This document shows, piece after piece, positions 27,401-39,457 of a DNA stretch of 64,000 nucleotides. The notes under the pieces were generated by a model. It was not told the origin of the DNA, made no database searches, and worked only from the letters and a program-made list of their open reading frames with translations. The DNA is from Mesaphorura yosii. Lineage: Eukaryota; Arthropoda; Collembola; Poduromorpha; Tullbergiidae. Location: the NCBI GenBank assembly GCA_009869945.1, contig WIXG01000100.1, positions 161,607 through 225,606 on the forward strand, written 5' to 3'. The position numbers and the translations under genes were made by a program. Positions within the stretch are counted from its first letter, which is position 1; the number at the start of each line of letters is the position of its first letter.

Positions 27401-29402
27401 ATTGTCTTATTAAACAGTTCAGGAAGCTGGGCTGCAAAGCCCATGCATATTGCGAAGCGAGACCCGACAAGACATGGGCATGTTTGCAAGTACAAGCATT
27501 AATTCAGAGTTAACCCTCTGCTAATACCCATGCGTGTAGGCTAAGGAGAATAAATGCTCGAGTCCGTGCTTAATATTTGCAAATTGCAGAAGAGGAGAAC
27601 AGGAGCGGTAGCCTCGGCCTCAAGTGTAGAACAAGCAAGGCTAACGGCTTTACATGCAACAGAACAGGAAAAAACGTGAACAAGTTTTCTTTTAACTCCT
27701 TTTAAAGTACTAATTCATGCACTGCTAAACTTTCTTTCTCTTCCTATGCGAGCTCCCTCAAGAAACATAAAAAAGAAACTTTCAAATTGATCTTAACTCC
27801 TTCGCCCCCGTTTCCCACTCCCGGAATGCTTGTACTTGGACCTCTCTCACAGTGAGGATGTCGTTGACTAATTCCCGGTGCTTAAAATCTCGTTCTAAAG
27901 TGTGCAGGCTTTTAAGATCCGTCAGACAGGAAACTCGAGTATGAAGTCACCTTTCCTGAACTCGTGTACTCTCCCACATAAGCCAAGGCTCAGTGTCTGT
28001 TCGGATCATTCAAGGAATGATGATTAATATTGACGTCCCGGAAATCTTTGAATAATATTGGCAGCCACTTCTCACGCACTTCTTCGGAACTATTTGTAAT
28101 TAAAGCAAGTAGAAAAGCTAATCAAGCGGTCCGTAGAGAAGAAAGACGAGTCCGCGATTATTACATAGCAAGCGCAAAAAGTTACTCTCGAGAGTAAAAG
28201 AAAATGAAAAAATTGGACGGCAACCGAAGGAAGCAGACGAAGCGGAGCGTGGCTGTGCTGCTGGGTGATGAGACGAAGTGAGTGAAAGAAATTAAAGAAA
28301 TGAAAAAAGTAAAAGTTGACTTGTTTGTTTGGTTTTCTCTTCTCCCATCCTTCCCTCTCCTTGATATAATTTTTTGCGATATATTGGCTTACTTTTTACA
28401 ATTTTTCTCATTGACTCTCCGAATCCGGTGAATGCGTGGCAATAATACGTCTGTGAAGAACCACCAAACTTTCTTTTCGCCGTCTCCTTCAGTCCTCATT
28501 TCGTTGAAAAGAAAATGAGGGAAATAAAGCAAAGTACGTACAACCCCAACTATTTATATAATGGCGTGTAGCGTACAGAGGAAAGCAAACACAACAAGCA
28601 GCGCAACCACAAAGCTACGCTCACGTGGAGGAGAAATTCTCTTTACAGCTGCTTAAAACTTGTACTCGAGCACGCGTTGCCGTTTTAAATCTCCAATCTC
28701 ATTCCTGTACTGCGCCCAGACAAGAAGTAAAATCCATTTGAGAAACAGTTTTAAAGGAGTCAGAGCGAAAAAATAGTTGATGCTTCTCTTTTGGACTTGT
28801 ACATGTATATTTGGAGGGGAAGCAGCAAGAAAGAGAAAAACCGAAGTCAAGCCAAGACGACGACTCGATTTTTTAAGTCATTCACTTTCTCTCGTTCCTT
28901 GCCTCACCCGAGCTGTGCACGCTGCTTCTGTTTCTGCTTCGGTCGGTCCGCACTGCAGCAGTGCAAGGCGCTCATTCAGTTTCACTGTCACACAAAATGT
29001 GCGAGTCTGAGTTTAGCTACATATTTACATGCCCTATTGAATTTTCTCTTTCATCTCTTCCATTTTTATTATCTCCTTCATTTATAGCAATGCTACTTTG
29101 TTGGCTTTGGTTGTTATTTCGAAGGCAATTCGGGAGATAACGAAAAACGAAACAGCTGACTTGAAGAATCTCGGCGCCCTTCCTTCCGAATCATGTGTCT
29201 ATCTTCATCCTTTTTGCTTTTTGCGACACGGCATGTTTGTGACTTTGAACTCTTCCAAAAGTTAGACAGTTTGAAATGAAAATCTGATTCACTTTCGACT
29301 CGAGGATTATGTGTGAAGGACAGGTGTGAAAGTTGTCCGAGTACAAGTTAAGGAAGTACGGCACTACAGAGCCGCAATGATAGCAAAATCGAAACTATTT
29401 TA

Positions 29403-29421
29403 ATTAGCATGCAATGCTAAT
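29403..29421. promoter_or_regulatory. Inverted octamer-like pair (POU-type site)
   Basis: ATTAGCAT (29403-29410) and ATGCTAAT (29414-29421) are exact reverse complements separated by GCA. ATGCTAAT is a one-base variant of the POU octamer ATGCAAAT and contains a TAAT homeodomain core. Function is inferred from motif only. Confidence 0.4.
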
Positions 29422-32400
29422 ATAACAGCTTGAAATCTCCCAAAGTACTCGAACTTCACGACGCCGTCATGTGATTCGTGATTGTTTTCTTTCAGCCACA
29501 AGTGCTTGGCTTACTCGGATACATTTTCTAGACAGGACAATTGTCTCAGATTTACATTTTTGGCCAGGAATGTGTGGGTAATACTTCCGTTTATGATGGA
29601 GAATCTAGCACTGCCGGTCTTTCTTCAAGTACAGGACGCGTACTTTGTTTATATGATTATTGTCTTTTATTACGTACAACTCCTTCTCCAGGATTATAAT
29701 GTATTTCATTAGGGTACAAAATGCCGCATTACTTGGAAGTAAGTGCAGAGACAAATAAAAAGAAATCCAAAGCCGACAACGACAATTTTTTAGCTTTCTC
29801 GGAGCTTCCTCCTCGTAGCTTACTTTCTCTCCTTACGACCGCTCGCCTGTGTTAGCTTTCCGAGTGGCAGTGCCGCAGAACTCATTCACTTCGTTTCTTG
29901 GCAAGGAAATGATTCATCAAGAGCATCCATTGTTTTTGGCAAAGGGCCCATTAGGTTCTCCATTTTCCCCCTTGCCTCTCTTATTGTGTTTCTGAGGATT
30001 GCTGTGTATGAACAAACAATGGAAGACGAGGTGTAATATAGTCGCTGCCGTTGCATAAATAAGTATGAACCATATCGTTATTATTATATGCAATATTATA
30101 CTCTCCGCTCCAGAAACGACCAGAAACAAAGGAGCACAGTTCCATGTAAATACATCACTGCTAGTATTGTTGGCTCAGTATTGTTGTTAATTTCATTCCA
30201 AATCCTTGCACAACAGAATTTTACTTTGTGGCTCAAGCGAATTCGCTTCAGTAATTTTAACGTTTCAGTTTCATAAGAATTTTACTCTTGATTCTCCAAT
30301 GAAATCTTTCCAAAAACATATCTGGAGCTAATTTGTGATCATATATTAATATCATGCGCGAAAATCATGGTCACTTTCATTTTGTGTCGAATTTCTTGAT
30401 GAAATAGTCTAAAGACCTACGATTTATGCGCCTTAAATATATCAACCGCTATCGTGAACTGTGGCATGAAAGCCACGACCATCTCAACGGAGCAAAAATC
30501 CGTGAACTGGGTTTCCGGCTAAGAGCTGGACTAAAATGAGACAGTTTGTGCATTGTCATGCACGCGTGTGGTCGGGCAGAGTCAAATGAGAGTGAAAGCG
30601 AATTTGGGTTTCTCCCGCCCGCTTTATTTTATTTTTGAAGGGATATTGGAAAAAGAGTCAGGAAGAGAAAGCGAATCAAGTTGATCCATGGAAAATAAAT
30701 AAAAAGACGTCCCGGTTGAGTGAGTGAATGTAATGTATGTGCTTATGGACGGTTCGGTCCCTGCTTCTTTAAACTTAGGCGGATTCCTTGGAAGTCCGGG
30801 CACGTTGTTCCTGGAAAAAAGCGTGAGAGGGAAAGTATAAAAGGTACGTTTTTATCAAAACGGGCTGACTTTCTCCTTCGTTTTGAAAACGGACCGCCGT
30901 GTTCCGAAAGTCAAACGCATTTAGGACTTACTCGCGTAGGAAGAATATTTACTACTGCGTGACTGCAGTGCCACTCGCGGAATAGATGACACAAGGGTGT
31001 CTTTTCATTCAGACGGGAGAATATTCTCCTTTGATTTTATGGACCAAATGTAGACTCATTCATTTTAAACTTGCGTACCACCGCTCCAACTTGTTAGGCT
31101 CTCCCATTGATGGAAACTTTAATGGCAAATGTGTGTTCTAATGTAAATGCAGTCTTTATCGCAGGAAGAGGGAAAAGTGACTTACATTTTAAATTTGCGA
31201 TCGTGACTTGCAAGATTTATTCTCTTCTTTAGGCCGAGAGAAAGAGTGTCATTACGAAAAGCGTAGTGAATTACGAATGTTCCACTTATCTCGGTCAGGT
31301 ATTTTGCTACTAATTACAGAATTCACTCAATTCACTTTAGTTAAATTGCACAAATTCGCGGCACTTGCAGGGCTTCTGCTGTGGCTGAATTTAGAAACCA
31401 GAGAGTGTTTCGGGATGGGTTGACGGGCCAGATTTTGAGCACAGTGAGAAGTGTGAAATCACGGATGATTGGCTGATATAACCAGAAGCATTGACTGGCC
31501 CTGAATTTAAATGCTGTTCGCACGCTCTTTCCACTCTTCCGATTCCTATGCAAGCGGCAGTTACCATCGCCAGAGTGAAGATTTCCCAGATAAACCAACA
31601 GACTAGTGAAATGTAAATAGGTCAAAATCTTTGTTGGAGCATGCCAATCGACTGCCGCCTACCACACAAAAGTGGGAAGAAGAAAAGCAAGGCGAAAAGA
31701 AAGGAGAGAAAATGTCATGGCAGAAAAAAGATAAATCACTCACTCCTCAAACTTAACTTGAGCACACGTTGGCAGATCCATAAAAAACTGAAAGACATTT
31801 TCGTCTTTTTCTTGTTCTCCTTCATCTTCTTCTTCAACAATTTTCAAACCTCTCTCTTGGGATTTGAGCCTCCTTCATTTTTATGTCGTATATAATAATT
31901 TCAGAGTCAAGAAAAAATGAAATAAAATTTCCTCTTCTCCTTGACTTGTTATTAGCTCGAGGAAAGAGCAGAAACGAAAATTTATAAAAGGTTATAGCGG
32001 CTCGTTATGCTCGTGTGCGGGACATCCTCAATAGCTAAACAGGGAGTCGTAACATGAGGACAAGGATGAGTTAATATTTTAGTTGGCGCGCAGTAAACGT
32101 ATTATTACATCGTGGCAAGTTGGGTCTCCCGAAAATTTCACGCGTTTAAGAATGAGAGAAGCGAGACCGACTTTCTCTGGTGCTGCTGTAATGTGTTTTC
32201 ACCTGCGGGTGATGAACCTGCAAAAGTTTGGCTCAAACTCTTGCGCCACACGTGTGACACACGCACATCCTTTCTTCCTTTGTTTTTGTTCCATGTCGTA
32301 CGATTTTGATTCAGTGACACAAAACTACTCGCGTTGACTCTGACTACATACTGGCACTCCTCAGACATTAACATAGTCATGCTCGATGCTCGTGCTTTGG

Positions 32401-35400
32401 CAGCGGTGAAACTTGCCAATGGGGTTTGGCTATACAGTAACTTCATAATGGGAATCTGTAAAATAACTTCATCATCATATTTCATATTCCGGGTCCACAT
32501 CATTCTACTCGCGCCCTCAGCTGGCTAGCACTCGCCTCCGGCCAAGTATTCAGCGCGGCGCTGGTAAGGAATCATTGGAAGGCAGAAACGACGCCGGAAG
32601 CTGAAAACAAACAGAACGCATGAAGATCGCCACTTTTTCGAGTACTGTACAGAATCGCTCCATCCAGCTCCATATTACGATTACATGAACGGGTGCCCAA
32701 AATCTTAAGTGCGCGAGCGGGACCACAATTTCCAGCCTGCGATTGGCGACGGGCGAGTCCTCAACTATTCTACTGGAACAAAATGCTTTTCTTGTGTGAT
32801 GAAATTACATTTCGCACACTTGTATTCTTATTACTCATTCTAATTTATCGGTCTCTATAAACAAACCAAACTTTGGCTCATCTCTCATAAAGTAGCAGCA
32901 CAAAATAACTGCGCGGGCAATGCTTCATGCCGGAGTCGGTATTTGGCAACAATACAACAAAACCTGCTTACCCCGAGAGAAGCTGACAGCAATTCCGGGC
33001 TCCATAAAACTTGACTTTCTGTACCTATCAAACCTATTACACTAATAACATTATAAAATAAAATAAAGAACCGACTGGAGGCGGCCAGACTTGTGACTCA
33101 GGACCGGGCTTTCAATTCTGCAACTGCAGCAGTCGCAGACCGAACGCAGGCAGAGCGCAAATCGTAGACGAGAAACGAGCACTGGTTATCCGCCTACAAG
33201 TTTTCTTTTCTTTCTCCGGTTGGAGAGACGAGAGAAAGATAAGACATGTCAAACTCTTTGCCCAAAGATAAAACATGGTATGGCAAGAAAAACGAACCAC
33301 TTCGCCACTTGTTTCTGCTCCTTTCTTTGAATCGGTCCAAGTTGGTGGGCAGAGAGCGGAATTTCCAGAAATAAAGAGGCAAGAGTTGGCTTGAGGGTAA
33401 GACGAATGTGTGTTACGAGCAGAGAAAGTGCATCGAGAAAGGGTTACAAAAGACTAGCTTAAGCTCTCTCTTTTATTCACTGCTTTCCCTTTGTATTTAT
33501 GTTTATGTATTTATTACTTTTTTATGCGTTGTTTCATGTTTTCACACAAGATGAAGTTGCTCCGTTACGTTGTTTATTACAGGCCAACCAATTTAACGCG
33601 TATGGGGCTCTGTCATAGCCCATCGACAACACGTTTCATTCATCGCCTCTTTCTTCTTACTGAAAGGCTGTCTAGACTTTCTAATCCCCAAAACTCTTTT
33701 CGTGCCAACTTTCATACCTTGACGCTATCTGCCTCGTGCCCTTTCACAAGAGTAAAATTCTGCTAGTGCATCAACGCCAACGCTCTTCAAAAAACCAAAA
33801 AAACTAATAATCGTAATCATGACTCAGGAAGGCGAGATACGAAATTCTTGCAAATGAACGCCCACCACGAATTCATTAATGAATTTTCATCACCATTCAT
33901 ACACCCGCCGACGACGGCGGAACGAACACTTTTCCATTTATTCTCGGAAGCTGTGCTCGATAGACGGGGAAACAATTTGACGTTATCCTGATTACTTTTG
34001 AGACTTTGCTCCACGTGCACGCGCTCTCGCAAGGAAACTTTCCATCAATCTTCCTTCACAATCGTTTTTCTTCTTAGTTGTTATAAGAGCAGTATGACAA
34101 ATTGAATATTTTATTTTGCGCATCCAAATGGCACGGCAACTAAACTGAGCGCAGTGCGCACAGGTCGGTCGTGGCATAAACTTAATGCCATTTGTTGAAG
34201 CACCAGCAAAATTATTCATCTATGATATATCGTAGAAGTGCTTCTGCAGGGAATTATGCGCCACAGACCTCTCCGTGCCGTTTTAAAACAACATGCTACC
34301 GCTTGGGAAACTACCATATAAATTTAATGCTCAGATGGCATTAGAATAACAGCATTTGCTGCAAGCACAAAGCAGAAGGGCAACGCTTGCAGCAGTAGCA
34401 GAAGAAATAAATGAATACGGAAATAAGTTCTGGGTTTTATTTTCTAATGTTATGATGTGTTTTATGAGTTTCACACTTTAAAGTATAATACAACTTGCCT
34501 TTCTGCGAGTTGCGATTTCTTACAACGCCTCCATAAGTTATCGTCTCCTTTGCCGTCCTGTAATGTGAAGACACAACTTCTCGGCAGAATGCACAAGTAT
34601 TTCACGGCACGAGCACGGTCAACATTCAAGAAATCATGCCGACATACAAAATACCTCACCTGAACCAACATTAATTGACTTATAATTTAATTACAGACCA
34701 GTGTCAACTATGCGCCATTAATTAAGGTGTGAAATGCCTGCGCATTAGTCTCGTATAAAGCAAGCAGGTAACAACCCCGCCGCCACGTAACCGCGCCGAA
34801 ATTGTAATTCTGGCTTGAAACTTAACCTCGGAGCCTTTGCGTATTGTAATTGCAATGCCTCGTCGATGTAGTAAATAGAGCAGAACAGAGCTCGGTTTAT
34901 GGCAAGTATAAACAATGGATGTAAACTTTAATATCTGCTTCGTAATCAAATTCGTTTGAATTATTTTTATTTTATCGCCCTATTACTTTCTTTATATGGC
35001 AGCACACGATTTTACGGCCAATTTAATCTCTGTCAGTGGTGGTTGGTCGTTGTCACGCCTGACATGCGAGTGGAATGGAGGCACCAGTTTAGTTTATCAG
35101 AGCTTACGCGGTGTTTCATGATCGTACGCTTGCCAAAACTTAAACTAAAATTTTTCGACACAATAAAAATATCTTGTTAAATCTGAGTGTCATACATTCA
35201 TTAAGTTGACGCGCTGCTCCGATAATAAAAATAAACCCTCAAATTGCGCTGCTGCAGTCCAACAACAGTGGCAATAATAATAAAAGTAATAAAAAATACT
35301 CTCCAATTTTAATGACCTTCGCACTGGCAACTGGCTTGGCTCAAGTTGGAACTGGGACCAGACGACTTGGTCGGTCCAGTGTTGTTCCAGCAGACTCATA

Positions 35401-38400
35401 AAGTTTAAATATTTACTATTATGCGTCAGACGTGAATAAACATGGGTGGCAATAACTCTGGCTCTCACCACCACACGCCTACACAAACCCGTGTCGTCTT
35501 TAAATATGCAAGGACACGGAAGCAGAATTATGAATACCAACTTATTTTGCAGTCGTGATGCGAGGCGGCAAAACGCGAAGGAGCAGCGACCAACTTTGAA
35601 GTTGTTTAGACGATTCACTTATAAATCCTGCCGTAAATACAAAATGCATGGGAGAAAGGAGTCAGAGAGCCCGTCTAGAGAAGGAGGACTCTGAAGTTAT
35701 TCACACAGTTCTTTCCACAACTTTATCCTGCACCAAGGCAACATTAGCATGCATATGCATACCGGAGGAGGTGAAAGGAAGTCAAGTTTAGCTACATTTC
35801 ATTGAGTTGTCGGTCTCTTAGCTGTGCAAGACATGCGAGAGAGAGTCGGGACAGAATTAATAAGACAGTCAAACGGCAACGGCAACAGTCATGCAGAGTC
35901 CGCAGTTGTTGTGGTGTCCTTAGCTTAGCTGACTGAGCTCTAGCTGTCGTGCTCAGGCAGCAGCAAAGAGAAATGGGCACCTAAAAATTCATCCTTGTCG
36001 ACTTTTCTGTCTGCCTCAACGAATCAGTCTGTCGGTCGGGGTCTCCTCTTCATCTTTCCCTTGGTCAGGGTAAAGACGCAAATACTGCATTTTCTAAGTA
36101 TATAAACCGACAAAGTATTTCTGTTGGTTTATGTACTTTATTCCCTTTACTTAATCTCCTCGTGGCTCGGCTGAACATTTCCAATGCTGAAGCCACCTTC
36201 GCCGAGCCCGCGTCTCTGCCGCGCGACCACGACAAACCGAATTCGTAAGGAAGCGAACGTTGAGATCTGGCACCGAAAGAATGTCGCTTAAATTTATTTC
36301 AGACACAAAACGCATAGCGCTCGGCGACTTCTGGAAGAAATATGTTCGCCGTATAAACATGGAAACCCCATTCCAACAACAAGTAAAAAACCACAAAAGT
36401 TAACTTATTTGTCCGGTTTCAGTTCATGAATACATTTATTTCCAGCTCCAGTTTCGGGTGCGCCAGCCCCGTGCTTGATTTTGAGTCGGTCCTGGCCTGA
36501 CTCTGTTTTCGCACGAAAACTTCATAAGCTTCTGCCTCGGCTTGGTAATTCCTTCACATTTCTCATTTGTGCGTGTCTACGAAAAACGAAGGCGTATTTC
36601 TGGACAGTGAGAGATCAATTAATATAAATGTAGAGCGTTCCGCTGCACACCAGAACCGCAATCAGCACTTTAGAAATCTCAATTTCTTTCACAGCGTTGG
36701 ACTTCGGTCAAATTGGACTAATTAAAGGCCTTGGAAGAGTTACTATATTGCACAGTCAGTGCAGTGATCGGATTGCTTTTGCCAAACTTTCCCGTAAACA
36801 ACTAATTTTACGAGTACAAGAAAAGTCCTATTAATTTATGGTTATTACCAGCAGGAACGTGGGTGGGTCATGAAGTTCATAAGTCATAAAGAGGCTTACA
36901 AATTTAATGTGGATGAACGACTTTTTAAACACATCATCAAAATAATTTCACCTTCTGACTGTTTTCATCTGTGTACTTGTCCCGGACTTCTCTGTTCTTG
37001 CTCATAGAAAGAAGCAAACATGTATGGAGCACGTGGCGTTATAGAAGACGAGAGATTAGGCTTCATGATGAAGTGAGATTATTAAAAAAAAAGTATAATG
37101 CGTTTTCCGTAATGCACGAGAAATGACACCGCCAGAGAAAATCATCTCCTCAGCCTCCTGCATTCCACATGCACGTATGTATTGCATTATGTGGCCGGAG
37201 CTGCGCTTTGCCGGGACGGCAAAGAGTTCGAGAATAAATGACAAAAGAAAGTCGAGCGAAAGAGAAACGAGGAAGGTTGACTAATATAGACAAATAGACA
37301 GTGATCATCACCTACCCACCGACTCTCCGCTTAGTGTCAAGTGAATTAATCATTTTTTATGGGTTTTTTATTATCTAACGCGCTGCTGCAACTTCTACCG
37401 CTCCTGGTACCCATCCCCGTCGACTCCTGTCTTCAGAAACTCATCGTAACCAGCTGCAGAAGATGGCGAGAATGAAAAGAGAAAGACAAAGTCTCGACTC
37501 ACGACAAAATGTGCGGTGTAATTATTATTATATGTTATACATTTTATCAAAAGTGAGTGGCCGTGGAGAAAGTGAGAGAAGGCCAAAATTCACCTGCTCT
37601 TCTGCGATCTTTCATACGATTCGCGGTTTCACACATTTCCACGATTTATTAACATTGTACTTATTTCCAATCTACCAGGTCTCGAGTCGATACGTGAGTT
37701 ATACGGTACGAGATTTCGTGTGCTGTGTATTTTCATTTCTGCAGAATTAACTGGGTTTTCTGGTCCACTCTACCCTCGCCTTACCTCTGAGGGTCATCAT
37801 TCTCATCATCCTTCTTCATTTTCGATTTCGAGCAGCAATTTATTTATTTGCCAATTGCCACTGTGGCGAAAGCGTGCAAGCCAAGTGAGAAGGTGTCGAA
37901 CGTGACCCGAGTCGGTGAGGGTGCCTGCCTGCCTCGCCGTGGCGGCTCCTGACGCATGTAGTACAGGATCTCTTGAAAATGATTGGACTGTACATGCGCT
38001 CTATTTATGTACGCTCTCAGGAGTCGCCTTTGATGTTTATACTGCTTTACAGAGAAGCGTGCATGAAAATTAAACATCACACGACAGCATTAACCCAAGC
38101 ATGCAATTGGAAAAGATTTCGACATCATTTTACATAATTTGTATCTGAATTTAGAAACTACTCCGAACGTCTGAGCTCTTACTATGGGCAAAGAGCATGA
38201 GTTAACTGGCGAGATCTTATCAGAACAGCACGCAAATTCCCTATCAGATATCAGGCCACCTCATTGGTACCGTAATTTTGAAAATTTTTATTTTTGCCTT
38301 TCAGATATCGGAAGAATCTCTACCGTCTAGCGAGCGGGCAGGGTTTCACAGAGTTGAAGACCGTGTTTGGCACTGCGGATTTGGGATTTTACTTTTCTGC

Positions 38401-39305
38401 CCCATCGAAGATTGAAACAATGAATGCATTCCAACCACCGAAAAACGGGACGCTTGTTAATTGGAGTGAAATACGAAGCCTAAATACCTGAATATAATGA
38501 GGAACCATTAATTCACTTGCCTCCAGCTGGAAACAACAAATTCTAAGTTGGAAAAAGTGTGTGTGTAGTGCAGTGTGCCCGAATTACTTCTGCTTTCGTG
38601 ATTCCATGCTCCCACGTATGTTCGCCAGATGCATCTAGCACGAGTCTCGAATTACCGGAACACAGTGTCGGTTGTTATCGCACGGCAAATGATGAGTAAT
38701 ATGATTTATTTGCTCCCATTACGTGAAATTAACACAGTCACATTCTGGCGGTTCTGATGCTAGGCAATTTCCGTATAACCGTGCGCTCCCATCATCATGT
38801 CACTTTTAATGTAAACAAAGAGCAATTCACTTGACAAATTCCGAATAATTACAGCCAACTAGAGGATGAGAATTTGAAGTGGTCTACGATCGACAAGCTA
38901 ACGAATGCGGTGAGGAATTCGTCGAGTGTGTGTGAAAATTAGATTCCGACTTTTCGGTCCCAGGCAAAATATACGGATTCGCTTTTTGTTCGGAACTACG
39001 GTGAATTAGGATCGTTCGTAATAAACATCAGAGATTCGATGATGGTGAATGCATGCATAAAATTCCCCGAAAACAACAAAATGTAATTTATTCAGTCATT
39101 CAGAATCAAACATGTACATGCCGAGTGCAGAACAGCTGAACGCCTGGAATGAGATTGCTGAAAAGGAAAAATTTATTTACTTGGAACTAATCTTGGCTCG
39201 GTGATGCTGCAACACTTCGACCGTCGAATTCTTCTCACGAATGCCTCCAGCAATAATAATTACAGTCTTCATATTTTTGTCTATCTGCAATCATCATCCA
39301 TCCAG
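29422..39305. other. Gene desert, upstream flank of kekkon gene
   Basis: No protein domain or RNA gene is recognisable. The block contains the POU palindrome at 35,749, TATA-like strings such as TATAAAAGG near 30,836 and 31,982 without a properly spaced initiator, and the short inverted repeat CAGCG-CGG-CGCTG at 32,551 next to a GTAAGG string. A strong acceptor-like TTTTTGCCTTTCAG ends at 38,303, but the frame behind it (about 60 codons) matches nothing known to me. The block plausibly holds enhancers or 5' UTR exons of the kekkon-like gene. Confidence 0.5.
35749..35760. promoter_or_regulatory. ATGCATATGCAT palindrome, POU-dimer (MORE) site
   Basis: The 12-base perfect palindrome is identical to the published MORE element bound by POU-domain homodimers. 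The overlapping upstream bases read ATTAGCAT, another octamer variant. It lies 3.7 kb upstream of the kekkon-like start codon. POU factors are prominent in arthropod neural and epithelial development, so a role in this gene's control is plausible but unproven. Confidence 0.5.
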
Positions 39306-39457
39306 ATCAGCGCCCACTCGCCGTCTACTCTGAGCTCCAAGTGTCAGTAATTCAATCAACGGAGTTGAATTCCCGGGCCACACAGTGAAGGTGATGGACG
39401 TAAGCGCAATCCTGCAAGGTTGTTCAAAATCGGGATTCTTGACCGAGAGTTAGTTAA
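39306..39457 (+). other. Probable 5' UTR of the kekkon-like gene
   Basis: An in-frame TAA sits directly before the ATG at 39,458, so the coding sequence cannot extend upstream without splicing. A modest acceptor (CATCCATCCAG, ending 39,305) could join this leader to a remote non-coding exon. Alternatively transcription could start locally at an initiator-like TCAGTA (39,344), although no TATA box is correctly placed before it. The true 5' end is unknown. Confidence 0.35.

Larger units (their letters stand above)
16337..29402. other. Gene desert, middle part
   Basis: No recognisable coding sequence, RNA gene or transposon was found. Open frames reach about 160 codons but overlap on opposite strands and show low-complexity composition typical of chance ORFs. 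Octamers occur at 17349, 17558 and 20301, together with short repeats such as TGTCAAG repeated near 17,284, the palindrome GTGTGTACACAC at 20244 and the C-run tract at 21,423. Good splice-acceptor-like sequences occur near 23,066, but no convincing donor pairs with them. Confidence 0.55.

Noticed and set aside
30836..30844. TATAAAAGG as a promoter (also 31,982 and 54,934)
   Set aside because: No initiator-like sequence at the expected 25-32 bases downstream.
32551..32569. CAGCG-CGG-CGCTG palindrome followed by GTAAGG as a first exon end
   Set aside because: No promoter or acceptor upstream defines an exon, and a 5-bp stem is common by chance.
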